This document shows positions 37,095 to 46,061 of a stretch of 64,000 nucleotides of DNA, in pieces; position 1 is the first letter of the stretch, and each line of letters opens with the position of its first letter. The stretch is from Rhodoblastus sp. GTDB lineage: Bacteria > Pseudomonadota > Alphaproteobacteria > Rhizobiales > Beijerinckiaceae. The notes beneath the pieces are model-generated. The model had not been told where the DNA came from. It did not search any database and worked only from the letters and a program-made list of their open reading frames with translations. The stretch spans positions 62,001-126,000 of the forward strand of contig NZ_JAGRPM010000030.1 in the NCBI RefSeq assembly GCF_019449565.1, in the 5' to 3' direction. A program made the translations under genes and the position numbers.

Positions 37095-38261
37095 ATGAGA
37101 ATCGCCGTCGCCGGCATGGGTTACGTCGGGCTGTCCATCGCAGTGTTGCTGGCCAAAAGACACAAGGTCGTGGTGCGGGATATTTCGTCGGAAAAAGTGG
37201 CGAAACTGCTCCGCAAGGAGGCGCCATTCGTCGATCGCGAGCTGGAGGAATCGCTCGCGACCGCCCCTCTCGACCTGACGGCGACGCTCGACGCGCGCGC
37301 GGCCTATGAAGGCGCCGAATATGTCGTCATCGCCACGCCGACCGATTACGATCCAAAGACGAATGTGTTCGACACCTCGTCCGTGGAATCCGCGATCGCG
37401 GAGGTCACGGCGATCAATCCAACCGCCACGATTGTCATCAAATCAACCGTGCCGGTGGGCTATACGAAGCATTTGCGCGAGACGCTGGGCAACAGCCAGA
37501 TTATCTTTTCTCCGGAATTCCTGCGCGAAGGCCGCGCGCTCTATGACAATCTCCATCCCTCGCGGATCGTCGTCGGCGAAAAGTCGGAACGCGCCGAGAT
37601 TTTCCTGAACCTGCTCAAGGAGGGCGCGGTCAAGGCCGACGTGCACACCCTCCTCACCAATTCCAACGAGGCGGAGGCGATCAAACTCTTCGCCAATACC
37701 TTCCTGGCGATGCGCGTGTCCTTCTTCAACGAACTCGACAGCTACGCCATGGCCCATGATCTCGACACGCGCCAGATCATCGACGGCGTCTGCCTCGATC
37801 CGCGAATCGGCGATTATTACAATAATCCATCGTTCGGCTATGGCGGCTATTGCCTGCCCAAGGACACCAAGCAGCTGCTCGCCAATTACCGCGAAATCCC
37901 GCAAAACCTCATCCAGGCGATTGTCGCGTCCAACTCGACCCGCAAGGATTTCATCGCGGACGCCGTCATCCAGCGCAATCCCAAGGTCGTCGGCATCTAT
38001 CGGCTGGTCATGAAGGCGGGCTCGGACAATTTCCGCTCGTCGAGCATCCAGGGGATCATGAAGCGGATCAAGGCCAAGGGTATCGAAGTCATCGTTTACG
38101 AGCCGAGCCTTCCGCAAAAGGAGTTTTTCCGCTCGCGCGTCGTCGCCGATCTCGACGCCTTCAAGCGCGAGGCCGACGTTATTTTGTGCAACCGCGCATC
38201 TGACGTCCTCTCCGATGTGGCGGAGAAGGTCTACACGCGCGATCTGTTTGGGGGCGACTGA
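37095..38261 (+). CDS. ugd: UDP-glucose 6-dehydrogenase family protein
   Basis: The 388-residue NAD-dependent sugar dehydrogenase starts with the dinucleotide-binding loop [14 protein letters not shown]. It has the active-site Cys in [16 protein letters not shown] and the C-terminal domain ([20 protein letters not shown]). It resembles the shorter Gram-negative Ugd class that oxidises UDP-glucose to UDP-glucuronate, giving acidic precursors for exopolysaccharide. UDP-galactose or UDP-ManNAc substrates cannot be excluded. ATG 37095 has CTGGAGAA upstream; an in-frame ATG at 37017 does not and adds an unlikely basic N-terminus. It starts the rightward arm of the locus. Confidence 0.9.
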   Translation: MRIAVAGMGYVGLSIAVLLAKRHKVVVRDISSEKVAKLLRKEAPFVDRELEESLATAPLDLTATLDARAAYEGAEYVVIATPTDYDPKTNVFDTSSVESAIAEVTAINPTATIVIKSTVPVGYTKHLRETLGNSQIIFSPEFLREGRALYDNLHPSRIVVGEKSERAEIFLNLLKEGAVKADVHTLLTNSNEAEAIKLFANTFLAMRVSFFNELDSYAMAHDLDTRQIIDGVCLDPRIGDYYNNPSFGYGGYCLPKDTKQLLANYREIPQNLIQAIVASNSTRKDFIADAVIQRNPKVVGIYRLVMKAGSDNFRSSSIQGIMKRIKAKGIEVIVYEPSLPQKEFFRSRVVADLDAFKREADVILCNRASDVLSDVAEKVYTRDLFGGD

Positions 38262-38447
38262 ACTCGCGGGCGCCCCGCGTTAGATCCACGGCCAACCGCG
38301 TTTTCAAACGGTCCGGCGTCCTCGCGGACCGAGTTCGACGCAAAACCGCGACGCCGACCTGTCGGCGGCCTGAATCCTTGAATGGCGTCGCGGCCGGCGT
38401 CGGCCGCACGAACGAGAAAGGCATGGAAGTTGCTTTGAAAAAACACA

Positions 38448-38463
38448 CGCCATAAATATGGCG
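38448..38463. promoter_or_regulatory. Palindrome CGCCATA-AA-TATGGCG
   Basis: Perfect 7-base arms surround AA, about 205-220 bases upstream of the next gene. It could be an operator or part of a transcript-end hairpin for ugd. There is no T-run after it. Confidence 0.3.
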
Positions 38464-38580
38464 CCGGCGCCTTAATCGTCAAAGCCGCTGGTTTTCAAGC
38501 TGTTTTCAGACAAGCGAACAAAATTCGATAAAACTCTAAGCACCTTCAACAACGCCTGTGCTATGCAGGCAACAGCCCTG

Positions 38581-38596
38581 TGTAATCTTGATTACA
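38581..38596. promoter_or_regulatory. Operator-like palindrome TGTAATC-TT-GATTACA next to a -35-like hexamer
   Basis: Perfect 7-base arms surround two bases, within the slightly longer near-palindrome CCCTG...GGG. TTGACA follows at 38600-38605, and an AT-rich stretch leads to the gene at 38668. The arrangement suggests repression or activation of the co-polymerase operon, but no regulator is identified. Confidence 0.5.
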
Positions 38597-38667
38597 GGGT
38601 TGACAATATTTTACCAGCAATTACATGGGATCAATATAAAAACTCTTGAGCAACCGGCGCAGATCAA

Positions 38668-39225
38668 ATGCGAAGAAATGCATCTACAGGCTTCGTCGTT
38701 TTCTTTGCGGGGATCACGCTTTTCTCGAACCTTGCCGCAGCCGGCTGCCAGATAGGCGCGAGCCTAAGCGACCGGGTGAACCAGGCGCGTTACAAGGAGC
38801 ATCCGGAGCTCATCCTGAAAGACTTCCCCCGCGGCAAGGTCGCGATGGAGGAAGCGGTGGCGGCGCAAATCGCATTTGACCGGCAATTCGTCGGCGAGAT
38901 CATCGCAGCGGCCCCAGCGGCCTCTCGGGAGCAGAAAGAGGCCATCGGAGGCGGCATGAGGCGCTTTGCGAATCTTTGCGGCGGGACCTCCGTCGCCTTG
39001 CAAAGGGAAATCATGGAAAAGGTTCGGCGGTCGGGAGACAAGGTCCTGATCAGCGCCTATTTCCGCGAGGAAAACACGCCTCCCAATCCCGCCGACGCCA
39101 GTCAGTCGCCGCCCACCGGACGCGCGTCGTCGCAACGGTCGAAACTGCCTGCCGGCTTCCTGTTGAATGGCGGTCTCAATCAAGCATTGGACCTGCCTTC
39201 GGCTTCGTCGCTGCCCTCCCGTTGA
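38668..39225 (+). CDS. Hypothetical secreted protein
   Basis: The 185-residue protein has an N-terminal signal peptide (FVVFFAGITLFSNLAAAGC; the Cys could be lipidated) and a helical, charged mature part (residues 40-130). The tail is Ser/Pro-rich and probably disordered. I recognise no family. It lies 44 bases before the co-polymerase gene on the same strand and directly after the palindromic operator-like site, so it is probably co-regulated with exopolysaccharide export. Confidence 0.6.
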   Translation: MRRNASTGFVVFFAGITLFSNLAAAGCQIGASLSDRVNQARYKEHPELILKDFPRGKVAMEEAVAAQIAFDRQFVGEIIAAAPAASREQKEAIGGGMRRFANLCGGTSVALQREIMEKVRRSGDKVLISAYFREENTPPNPADASQSPPTGRASSQRSKLPAGFLLNGGLNQALDLPSASSLPSR

Positions 39226-39269
39226 CCCGATTTCTGATCCTCACTGCATTCATCGAGGAGTGCCATTGA

Positions 39270-41534
39270 ATGACCAGCGCGAACCAGACCGCCTCCATGA
39301 GATCCAGGAGCTCCGCGCCCGCCGCATTCACGGGTCCGCGCGACGTGCTGGACCTCTGGTCGACCTTGGTCCGTGGCCGGCGGCTGATTTTCACGGCCGC
39401 CTTGATCACGACGCTCCTGGCCATTGGCTATCTGTTCGTCGAAACCCCGCTCTATGAAGGCGACGCCCAGATCATCATCGACACGAGCACCAGCCGCGCG
39501 ATGCAGTCGAAAGGCGTCGGCGGCGGAGCGGAAATCGCGGCGGAAGCGATCGACAATAATCTGGTCGATTCCGAGGTGGAAGTCCTGAGTTCCGACGGCT
39601 TCGGCGAAGAAGTGATCCGAGCGCTCGGCCTGCAGAACGACCCGGAATTCGTCGGCCGTCCGCAGCGATTCTTTCCCAAAATGCTGTCCTATGTGGCCGG
39701 CGCTGTTTCGTCGGCGAAGAGCTTGCTGGGCAAGGCGGATGTCGAGGACGATCCCGTTCAGCGCGCGCTCGCCGTCTTCTCCAAGCGGCTCAAGATCAAA
39801 CGCGCGGCGCTGACCTATCTCATCGACATCAACTTCCAGTCCGTCGATCCCCAGAAAGCGGCGAATATCGCCAATGCCGTCGCAGAGGGCTATCAGAAGC
39901 ATTCGCTGGAAGGGAAATATCTTGCGGCCAGCCGCACCAGCGCCTGGCTGCAAGGCCAACTCACTGAAATCCGCAAGCGCGCGCTCGCAGCCGATCATGC
40001 CGTGCAGGAATTCAAGGCGAAAAACCACATCGTCGACACCAGCCGCGGCCTCGTCAGCGATCAGCAGGTCGCCGACCTCAATTCGCAACTGGTGCTCGCC
40101 AAGGCCGGCGTCGCCGAAACCAAGGCGAAGCTGGACAGCGCGCGTCAGGCGTCCGAGGACCCGGCCGGGGCGCATACGGTGTCCGACGCCATGAACAACC
40201 CGGTCATCGCCCGGCTGCGGGCGCAATATCTGGACCTCATGGCGAAATCGGGCGACATCGCCTCGCGCTACGGCGCGCAGCATGGCGCAGTGAAGTCGAA
40301 CGAACGCCAGATGGCCGAGCTTTTGAACGCCATACGCTCGGAGACCGCCCGCCTGATCGATTCCTATGAAAACGACTACAAGGTGCAGTTGAGCCGTCAG
40401 CAATCGCTGGAGGCAAGCATCGACAAGGTCATCACGGACAGCAGCCCCACCAGCATCGCTCAGGTTCAGCTTCGGGATCTGGAGAGCAGCGCCGAAACCT
40501 CGCGCGCCTTGCTGACCGGATATCTTCAGAAGATCCAGGATGCGTCGCAGCTTGAAACCTTTCCGGTCTCCGACGCGCGTATCGTCACGCGAGCCGTGCC
40601 TCCCCTGAAGCCGAACAGCCCCAAGCCGGTCATGATCCTCCCTGCCGGCGTTCTGGCGGGCCTGCTCCTGGGCGCGGCGATCGTGGTCGGGCGCGAATTG
40701 CTGGACCTCAGCTTCGTCAGCGGGCGCGAATTGCGCGATTTTACGGGGCTCCGGTTCCTGGGCAATCTGCCTCAAGTCAAGCCGGGCGCCGCGGACGCCA
40801 ACGCCGGCAAGGCGGCCGGCGCGTCGATTGTCGCCAATGGAGCCGATCGTTACGCGATTGAATCGCCATTCTCTCGCTTTGCCGAAACCTTGCGCAATGT
40901 GAAAATCGTGCTCGACGAAGCCTGCCGAACACTCCCCGGCGGCAAAATTATTGGCGTGATCTCTTCGGCGCCGGCTGAAGGCAAGACGCTCGTGGCGCTC
41001 AACCTCGCACAGATACTGGCTCGATCGGGAAAATCCACGTTGGTCGTGGACTGCGATCTGCGCACCTGCGCCCTCACCTCGCGGCTGGCGACCAGAGTCA
41101 ACGCCGGACTGCTGGAGGCGATCCAGTCCCCCGACCGTCTCGGCGAAATCATTTTGCGGGACCCCGCGACAGGACTGGATTTGCTGCCCTGCGCGGTCCG
41201 CCAATTCGACGCGGGCGTCAGCGAGGCGATCTCGTCGCAAGGCATGGCCAATCTGCTCGCCAGGCTGCGGGAATCCTATCAATATATCGTCCTCGACGTC
41301 GCGCCGGTCGTGCCCGTTGTCGACGCGCGCGCCTTGGCGCCGAATGTCGATGGTTTCGTGTTCGTCGTGAAATGGCGCGAAACCGATCGCCGGATGGTCA
41401 ATGAAGCGATCCGGACCGAGAATGTCGAACCGAAGATCATTGGCTCCATCCTGAACGGCATCGATCCAAAATATCTCAGCGAGATCGAATCCCATTACGG
41501 CGTCAACACGAACCGGTATTACACCGAGCATTAG
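39270..41534 (+). CDS. Wzc-like polysaccharide co-polymerase with BY-kinase domain
   Basis: The 754-residue protein has a transmembrane helix at about residues 39-57, a long periplasmic coiled-coil region with the Wzz fold, and a second helix at about 449-469 (PVMILPAGVLAGLLLGAAIV). The cytoplasmic tyrosine kinase has Walker A (SSAPAEGKTLVALNLA, about 565-580), Walker A' (TLVVDCDLR) and Walker B (YIVLDVAPVVPVVD). The C-terminal tyrosine cluster is small (YGVNTNRYYTEH). It controls chain length and couples export with the lipoprotein at 22481. GAGGAG at 39255 precedes the ATG. It has no separate phosphatase beside it; the enzyme at 29147 is a candidate. Confidence 0.92.
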   Translation: MTSANQTASMRSRSSAPAAFTGPRDVLDLWSTLVRGRRLIFTAALITTLLAIGYLFVETPLYEGDAQIIIDTSTSRAMQSKGVGGGAEIAAEAIDNNLVDSEVEVLSSDGFGEEVIRALGLQNDPEFVGRPQRFFPKMLSYVAGAVSSAKSLLGKADVEDDPVQRALAVFSKRLKIKRAALTYLIDINFQSVDPQKAANIANAVAEGYQKHSLEGKYLAASRTSAWLQGQLTEIRKRALAADHAVQEFKAKNHIVDTSRGLVSDQQVADLNSQLVLAKAGVAETKAKLDSARQASEDPAGAHTVSDAMNNPVIARLRAQYLDLMAKSGDIASRYGAQHGAVKSNERQMAELLNAIRSETARLIDSYENDYKVQLSRQQSLEASIDKVITDSSPTSIAQVQLRDLESSAETSRALLTGYLQKIQDASQLETFPVSDARIVTRAVPPLKPNSPKPVMILPAGVLAGLLLGAAIVVGRELLDLSFVSGRELRDFTGLRFLGNLPQVKPGAADANAGKAAGASIVANGADRYAIESPFSRFAETLRNVKIVLDEACRTLPGGKIIGVISSAPAEGKTLVALNLAQILARSGKSTLVVDCDLRTCALTSRLATRVNAGLLEAIQSPDRLGEIILRDPATGLDLLPCAVRQFDAGVSEAISSQGMANLLARLRESYQYIVLDVAPVVPVVDARALAPNVDGFVFVVKWRETDRRMVNEAIRTENVEPKIIGSILNGIDPKYLSEIESHYGVNTNRYYTEH

Positions 41535-41815
41535 GCGTCTCCGGCCGTTTCAAGGACGTCGTTTTGCCTGCCTGACGTTCGGTTCGCTTGGCGCCGAAGC
41601 AATACGCCAAGGCGCCCCTCGCGCCCGATTTTATTCGGCCGCGCACGCGCGCATCAGAGACCGAACGCACAGGCGACGCCGCGAAACCAAGCGGCGCGGC
41701 TAGGTCTGCATGAAATAACGAACTAAATTTCATCAGATTGACGACAAATGTAGCTAGGCCAGCATAATATGCGCGCAGCAAATGCAGTGCATCGTCATGT
41801 GAAATCCGCAACTCC

Positions 41816-41831
41816 CGACACAATTTTGTCG
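41816..41831. promoter_or_regulatory. Near-palindrome CGACACAATTTTGTCG, possible operator
   Basis: Seven of eight paired positions match across the centre. It lies in the AT-rich part of the gap, about 130 bases before the PssD-like gene. It is suggestive only. Confidence 0.25.
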
Positions 41832-41884
41832 AAACGAAAGTTTAAGCTTGTGCAGAGATGTGGGTGCATGGCAGAATAATAATT

Positions 41885-41925
41885 AGGGTATTCAATAAAG
41901 TTTTCTTTAAATACCCTGGATTTTT
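41885..41925 (+). terminator. Terminator-like hairpin in the leader of the PssD/PssE operon
   Basis: AGGGTATT and AATACCCT form an 8-base stem. A 3-base bulge leads to a second 5-base stem (TAAAG/CTTTA) with a TTTT loop, and TTTTT follows at 41921-41925. It lies 351 bases after the co-polymerase stop and 34 bases before the next start, so it may end the upstream transcript or act as an attenuator. Confidence 0.6.
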
Positions 41926-41958
41926 CGACGTAAGCGGCCGCAAAGCTGGGGTTATGGA

Positions 41959-42411
41959 ATGGAGAAGCGAGGATGTATCATTGCAGTGGCTTCTGGTGGC
42001 GGCCATTGGCTACAGATGATGGAGCTCTATCCCGCTTTCTCCGATCAGGACGTCTTTTTCATCACGACTAAAGAGAGCTTCCTGACAAAACATAAGCTCG
42101 ATGGCCTCGTAATCCCCGATTGCAATGCGCGGGAGCCGCTGAACCTCGCTCGCGCGATTGTCGCCGCATTCAAGCTTGTCCGCCGCATCCGTCCGCGCGT
42201 CGTCGTGTCGACCGGGGCGGCGCCCGGCCTGATCGTCCTCTTTCTCGCCTCCCTGTTCGGCGCCAAGACGATCTGGGTCGACAGCGTCGCAAATGCGGAA
42301 CGCCTGTCGCTGTCCGGGCGCCTTGCGGGCTTCTTCGTGAACGTCTGGCTCACGCAATGGCCGCATCTGGCTGTCGCCAAGGGGCCCGAATATCATGGGT
42401 CGGTGCTATGA
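41959..42411 (+). CDS. PssD-type (Alg14-like) glycosyltransferase subunit
   Basis: The 150-residue protein has the N-terminal membrane-anchor fold of Alg14/PssD: CIIAVASGGGHWLQMMELYP, then IRPRVVVSTGAAPGLIVLFL (hydrophobic), and TIWVDSVANAERLSLSGR. Alone it lacks the nucleotide-binding half, which is the next gene. Pairs of this kind add glucuronic acid or a similar sugar to the lipid-linked intermediate in rhizobial exopolysaccharide synthesis. The start ATG 41959 overlaps an earlier ATG at 41954 in another frame. The stop overlaps the PssE-like start (ATGA). Confidence 0.85.
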   Translation: MEKRGCIIAVASGGGHWLQMMELYPAFSDQDVFFITTKESFLTKHKLDGLVIPDCNAREPLNLARAIVAAFKLVRRIRPRVVVSTGAAPGLIVLFLASLFGAKTIWVDSVANAERLSLSGRLAGFFVNVWLTQWPHLAVAKGPEYHGSVL

Positions 42412-42887
42412 TTTTTCTGACTGTAGGCACGCAGTTGCCCTTCGACCGGCTCATCAAGCTGGTCGACGATCTCGTTCCCGAATTGGACGAGGAAGTCGTC
42501 GGCCAGATCGGATTCGGCAAATATCAGCCAAAGAACATGCATTGGACCTCGTCGCTCACCGCCGTCGAATTCGACAAGCGCGCGGCGGAAGCCTCCGTCA
42601 TCGTCTCCCATGCCGGCATCGGTTCGGTTCTGACCGCGAAGCGCTTTCGGAAACCCATCGTCGTGTTCCCCCGCGCCGCCACGCTGGGAGAGCATCGCAA
42701 CGACCATCAATTGGCGACCGCCTCCCTGCTCTTCGGACGGCCGGGCATTTACATCGCAAACAACGCCGCGAGCCTCGGCACCGCCCTGCGGCAGGCGCAT
42801 ACCTTGCGCCGCCCGACGAATGAAGAATCGGCCGAGCGCGGGCAACTTGTCTCCTTCCTGCGCGAGACAATGCAACCGGCCCGTTGA
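42408..42887 (+). CDS. PssE-type (Alg13-like) glycosyltransferase subunit
   Basis: The 159-residue protein is the C-terminal GT28/Alg13 half: MIFLTVGTQLPFDRLIKLVD, SHAGIGSVLTAKRFRKPIVV (nucleotide-sugar loop) and RAATLGEHRNDHQLATA. With the PssD-like subunit it forms one split enzyme; the order (Alg14 first) and the 4-base overlap match rhizobial pssD-pssE. The start ATG 42408 is clear. With Ugd in the same locus, transfer of glucuronate is a reasonable but unproven guess. Confidence 0.85.
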   Translation: MIFLTVGTQLPFDRLIKLVDDLVPELDEEVVGQIGFGKYQPKNMHWTSSLTAVEFDKRAAEASVIVSHAGIGSVLTAKRFRKPIVVFPRAATLGEHRNDHQLATASLLFGRPGIYIANNAASLGTALRQAHTLRRPTNEESAERGQLVSFLRETMQPAR

Positions 42888-42988
42888 GCGGCCGCGCCGA
42901 TCGATTTCCAGCTGGTCTTCACGACATCGGAAGAGGCGAAACCCCGCCGGCGAACTTGCGGTTCCAACCCTTTCGAGGAGCGTTTGTT

Positions 42989-44074
42989 TTGAAGAAAATC
43001 GCAGTCATTGCGCCGCATTTTCAGGAATACTCCTTGAACCTGGCCAATGCTGTCGCCGGTCGCGCGAAGGTTTTGCTGCTGATCGACCGGACGCGTCTCG
43101 CCAGCGAATATGCCGACCGGACCACGCCTGTCGCGCCAACGCTCGAATTGCGCGACACGCCTCTGCGCTCCGTGTGGGAAATCCCGCCAATCCTCGCCGC
43201 ACTGGCGCGCTTCAGGCCCGATGTCATCCATATTCAGGAGCCGTCCGGTTTCATCCGCGCCCTGATCTGCGCCTGCGTCGTCGTCTGTTTCCGGCCGTTC
43301 TGCAGGGTTGTGCTGACAGTCCACGACCCCAAGCCCCATTCCGGCCGTGACGCCGCCATCGTCAAGCGGCTGGCGGTGTTTCGCAACATCATCCGCCGTT
43401 GGGCGCATGTCGTGCTCGTCCACGGCGAGAGTTGCCACAAGGATTATCTCAGCCTGCATGATCATCCCGGCCAGTCGGTCATGTCGACCACGCATGGCGT
43501 CATCCTGCGCGATGGGCCGCCGGACGCTCCGGCCGAAAATGGCCAGATGGTCATCCTCTGTTTCGGGCGCATGGAGCATTACAAGGGCCTGAGCGTGCTG
43601 AACGCCGCCATCGCCAAACTGTCGGATTTGAGCGCGTCGCTCCGCTTCCGCATCGTCGGCAAAGGGCCGGATCTCGATCTGTTGTCGCCGCAACTGGCGA
43701 CGCATCCCAATGTGTACATCGAGAACGAATTCGTTCCCGCCTCCCGCCTGATCGAGGAAATCCAGGCCGCGACCTGCGTGGTGCTGCCCTATCTCAACGC
43801 GACGCAAAGCGGCGTGCTGGCGGCGGCGCTTGGCAATGGCCGTTTCGCCATCGTCAGCGATGTCGGCGGCTTGCGCGATATTGTCGCGCAGGATCGCAAT
43901 GGCCTGCTGGTGCCGCCCGGCGATTCCGAGGCGCTCGCCGAAGCGATCCGCCGCGTCGCAAGCGATAGCGATCTACGGCGCAGGCTCTCCCAAGGCGCCC
44001 GCCAATTGGCGGAGCAGGAGCTGGACTGGGGCCGGATTGTATCGAACACCTGGGATGTCGCCTATTGCAGCTGA
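42989..44074 (+). CDS. Glycosyltransferase family 4 protein
   Basis: The 361-residue GT-B enzyme begins LKKIAVIAPHFQEYS, with an acceptor-side VIHIQEPSGFI. The C-terminal half has CFGRMEHYKGLSVLNAAIAK, FRIVGKGPDLDLL and the E-x7-like acceptor region VLPYLNATQSGVLAAALGNG, where the second Glu is replaced, so the usual E-x7-E is degenerate. It adds a sugar of the repeat unit. TTG 42989 is chosen because CGAGGAG lies 8 bases upstream; an in-frame ATG at 42884 has no such site. Its end overlaps the next gene by 10 bases. Confidence 0.85.
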   Translation: MKKIAVIAPHFQEYSLNLANAVAGRAKVLLLIDRTRLASEYADRTTPVAPTLELRDTPLRSVWEIPPILAALARFRPDVIHIQEPSGFIRALICACVVVCFRPFCRVVLTVHDPKPHSGRDAAIVKRLAVFRNIIRRWAHVVLVHGESCHKDYLSLHDHPGQSVMSTTHGVILRDGPPDAPAENGQMVILCFGRMEHYKGLSVLNAAIAKLSDLSASLRFRIVGKGPDLDLLSPQLATHPNVYIENEFVPASRLIEEIQAATCVVLPYLNATQSGVLAAALGNGRFAIVSDVGGLRDIVAQDRNGLLVPPGDSEALAEAIRRVASDSDLRRRLSQGARQLAEQELDWGRIVSNTWDVAYCS

Positions 44075-46047
44075 AATATCGCTCAGACATTGACGGCCTG
44101 CGCGCCATCGCTGTTGTGGCGGTCGTGATCTTTCACGTCGCGCAATCCGTGCTCAGGGGCGGATTTGTCGGCGTCGACGTGTTTTTCGTCATCTCGGGCT
44201 ATCTGATCAGCCTCGGGATCGTGGATGGCGTAGCGAACGGGACCTTCACGCTCGGCCGGTTCTACACCAACCGCGCCCGCCGCATCGCGCCGGCCTATCT
44301 CGTCCTTCTCGTCATCGTCACATGCGTCGTGGTCGCCGTCGCATTTCCCGCCGAAACCAGCAATTTCGGCGCGGCGCTGATCGCCGCGATCTTTTCGGTC
44401 AGCAATATCTATTTCTGGATGACGACCAATTATTTCTCCGTGGCGGCCGAGGAGCTGCCTCTGCTGCACACCTGGTCTCTCTCGGTCGAAGAGCAGTTCT
44501 ATTTCTTCTTCCCCCTGCTCCTGCAATTTACGCTGAAGCGCGGGCGACGGACCACGCTGATCGCCCTGACGTCGCTTTTCGTCGCGTCACTCGCGTCCAG
44601 CGCCGTGCTTGTGCATATCTGGCCGATCGGGACATTCTATTCCCTGCCGACGCGCGCATGGGAATTGCTTCTCGGCTCCTTGCTGGCGCTCGAATATCGC
44701 TGGCGCGACAGCCATTCTTTCCGCCCCTCGGGCGCGCTCGTGTCAGCCATCGGCGGCGCCGGCCTGCTGGCCATGGCCTATGCGATCTATTTCTACGATT
44801 CCACCATGCCCTTCCCCGGTCTGGCGGCGGCCCTGCCCTGCTTGGGCGCGGGCGCCGTGCTCTATTCAGGCAGCGTCCAGACGACGCCCGTCTCGCGGAT
44901 GCTGTCCGTGGCGCCCATGCGCTTTGTCGGCAAAATCTCCTATTCGCTCTATCTGTGGCATTGGCCCATTCTCGTGATCCAGAAGATCGCGCCTTTCATT
45001 CCCGGCTCCGAATCCAAGGTCGTGGCTCGTGGCGGCGTCATCGTCCTGTCCTTCGTCGCCGCCGCCCTGTCCTGGCGTTTCATCGAACAGCCCACCCGCA
45101 ACCGCTCGTTCGTTCCCCCGCGCCTGCTGGTTCGAAGCGTCGTCGCCGGCGCTGGCGCGCTCTGCCTGGGCGGGCTGGTCCTCACCGCGACCGCCGGCTT
45201 GCCGAACCGCTATGCGCCCGACGTTCTGGCCGTCACGCGATATCTCGATTACGATCAGGTTCCGCAATTCCGCGTCGGAACCTGCTTCCTGACCCGGGAG
45301 CATGGTTTCGCCGATTTTGACGCCAGGTCATGCCTACCGGCCCTCCCCGGCAAGCCGAATATTCTGGTCGTCGGCGACAGCCATGCGGCTGCTTTGGCGC
45401 ATGGCCTGCGCGATGTCTTCAGCGGCGCCAATATTCTCCAGATTTCCGGCGTCGGCTGCCCGCCGCTGGTCGTCACGCAGCCTGATTCCCCCGCCTATTG
45501 CGCGAAGCTGCTGGATCTCGCCTTCCGCTCCCTGCCGGACGAGCGTAAGCTTTCGGCCGTGTGGCTGGTCGGGCGCTGGAACCTCGGCCGGGTCGGCGCC
45601 GCTCCGGGCTGGAGAGTCGAATGGCTCGACGATCTGCGCGACACCATCGCGAATTTGCGCGCGCGCGGCCTGCCTGTCGTCCTGATCGGCCCAATGCCCG
45701 AATATTCGACCGAATTGCCGCGCCTGATCGCGCGCGAAATGCAGACAGGGGGAAAGGCGACGCCCGCCGCCTCACTCACCGCATCGAGCTTGCGCCTGGA
45801 TGAGATCATGGAGGCTTTCGCTCGCGAACAGGGCGTGTCCTATGTTTCGCTTCGGAACGCCCTGTGCCCGGACGGCGTTTGCACAACACGGGCCGACGGC
45901 GCTCCGCTGCAATTCGACACCGATCATCTGAGCGATCGCGGATCGGATTATCTTGCTGCGCGCATCAGGTCGCAACTCGCGGCTTTTTCTCCAGACCTGA
46001 ACCGCGCCGTCGCGCTCCCCGCGGTCGAGAGCCGCGCCACCCCGTGA
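44065..46047 (+). CDS. Acyltransferase 3 with C-terminal SGNH domain
   Basis: The 660-residue protein combines a ten-helix OafA-like membrane acyltransferase (IDGLRAIAVVAVVIFHVAQS; GVDVFFVISGYLISLGI) with a periplasmic SGNH hydrolase-like domain from about residue 430. That domain has the nucleophile Ser in VVGDSHAAALAHGL and the late Asp/His in DTDHLSDRGS. This architecture O-acetylates O-antigen or exopolysaccharide in the periplasm. It starts with TTG 44065, inside the end of the GT4 gene, which indicates coupled translation. It is the third acyltransferase of the locus and not closely like the other two. Confidence 0.9.
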   Translation: MQLKYRSDIDGLRAIAVVAVVIFHVAQSVLRGGFVGVDVFFVISGYLISLGIVDGVANGTFTLGRFYTNRARRIAPAYLVLLVIVTCVVVAVAFPAETSNFGAALIAAIFSVSNIYFWMTTNYFSVAAEELPLLHTWSLSVEEQFYFFFPLLLQFTLKRGRRTTLIALTSLFVASLASSAVLVHIWPIGTFYSLPTRAWELLLGSLLALEYRWRDSHSFRPSGALVSAIGGAGLLAMAYAIYFYDSTMPFPGLAAALPCLGAGAVLYSGSVQTTPVSRMLSVAPMRFVGKISYSLYLWHWPILVIQKIAPFIPGSESKVVARGGVIVLSFVAAALSWRFIEQPTRNRSFVPPRLLVRSVVAGAGALCLGGLVLTATAGLPNRYAPDVLAVTRYLDYDQVPQFRVGTCFLTREHGFADFDARSCLPALPGKPNILVVGDSHAAALAHGLRDVFSGANILQISGVGCPPLVVTQPDSPAYCAKLLDLAFRSLPDERKLSAVWLVGRWNLGRVGAAPGWRVEWLDDLRDTIANLRARGLPVVLIGPMPEYSTELPRLIAREMQTGGKATPAASLTASSLRLDEIMEAFAREQGVSYVSLRNALCPDGVCTTRADGAPLQFDTDHLSDRGSDYLAARIRSQLAAFSPDLNRAVALPAVESRATP

Positions 46048-46061
46048 AAGGCCGCAACCTC

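Larger units (their letters stand above)
38262..38667. other. Intergenic region with two palindromes upstream of the co-polymerase operon
   Basis: This 406-base gap is GC-rich and hairpin-rich just after ugd, which is perhaps transcript-end structure. It becomes AT-rich from 38510 and holds the palindromes at 38448-38463 and 38581-38596 and a TTGACA at 38600. No gene is seen. Confidence 0.5.
41535..41958. other. Long leader/intergenic region before the PssD/PssE operon
   Basis: This 424-base gap changes from GC-rich (41535-41700) to AT-rich. It contains the near-palindrome at 41816-41831 and the hairpin at 41885-41925. No open frame looks convincing. Confidence 0.5.

Noticed and set aside
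39180..41531. A 783-codon open frame on the minus strand opposite the co-polymerase gene
   Set aside because: It mirrors a strongly supported Wzc-like gene; its translation has no recognisable domain and shows the Arg/Asp/Gly-rich composition typical of antisense frames in GC-rich DNA.
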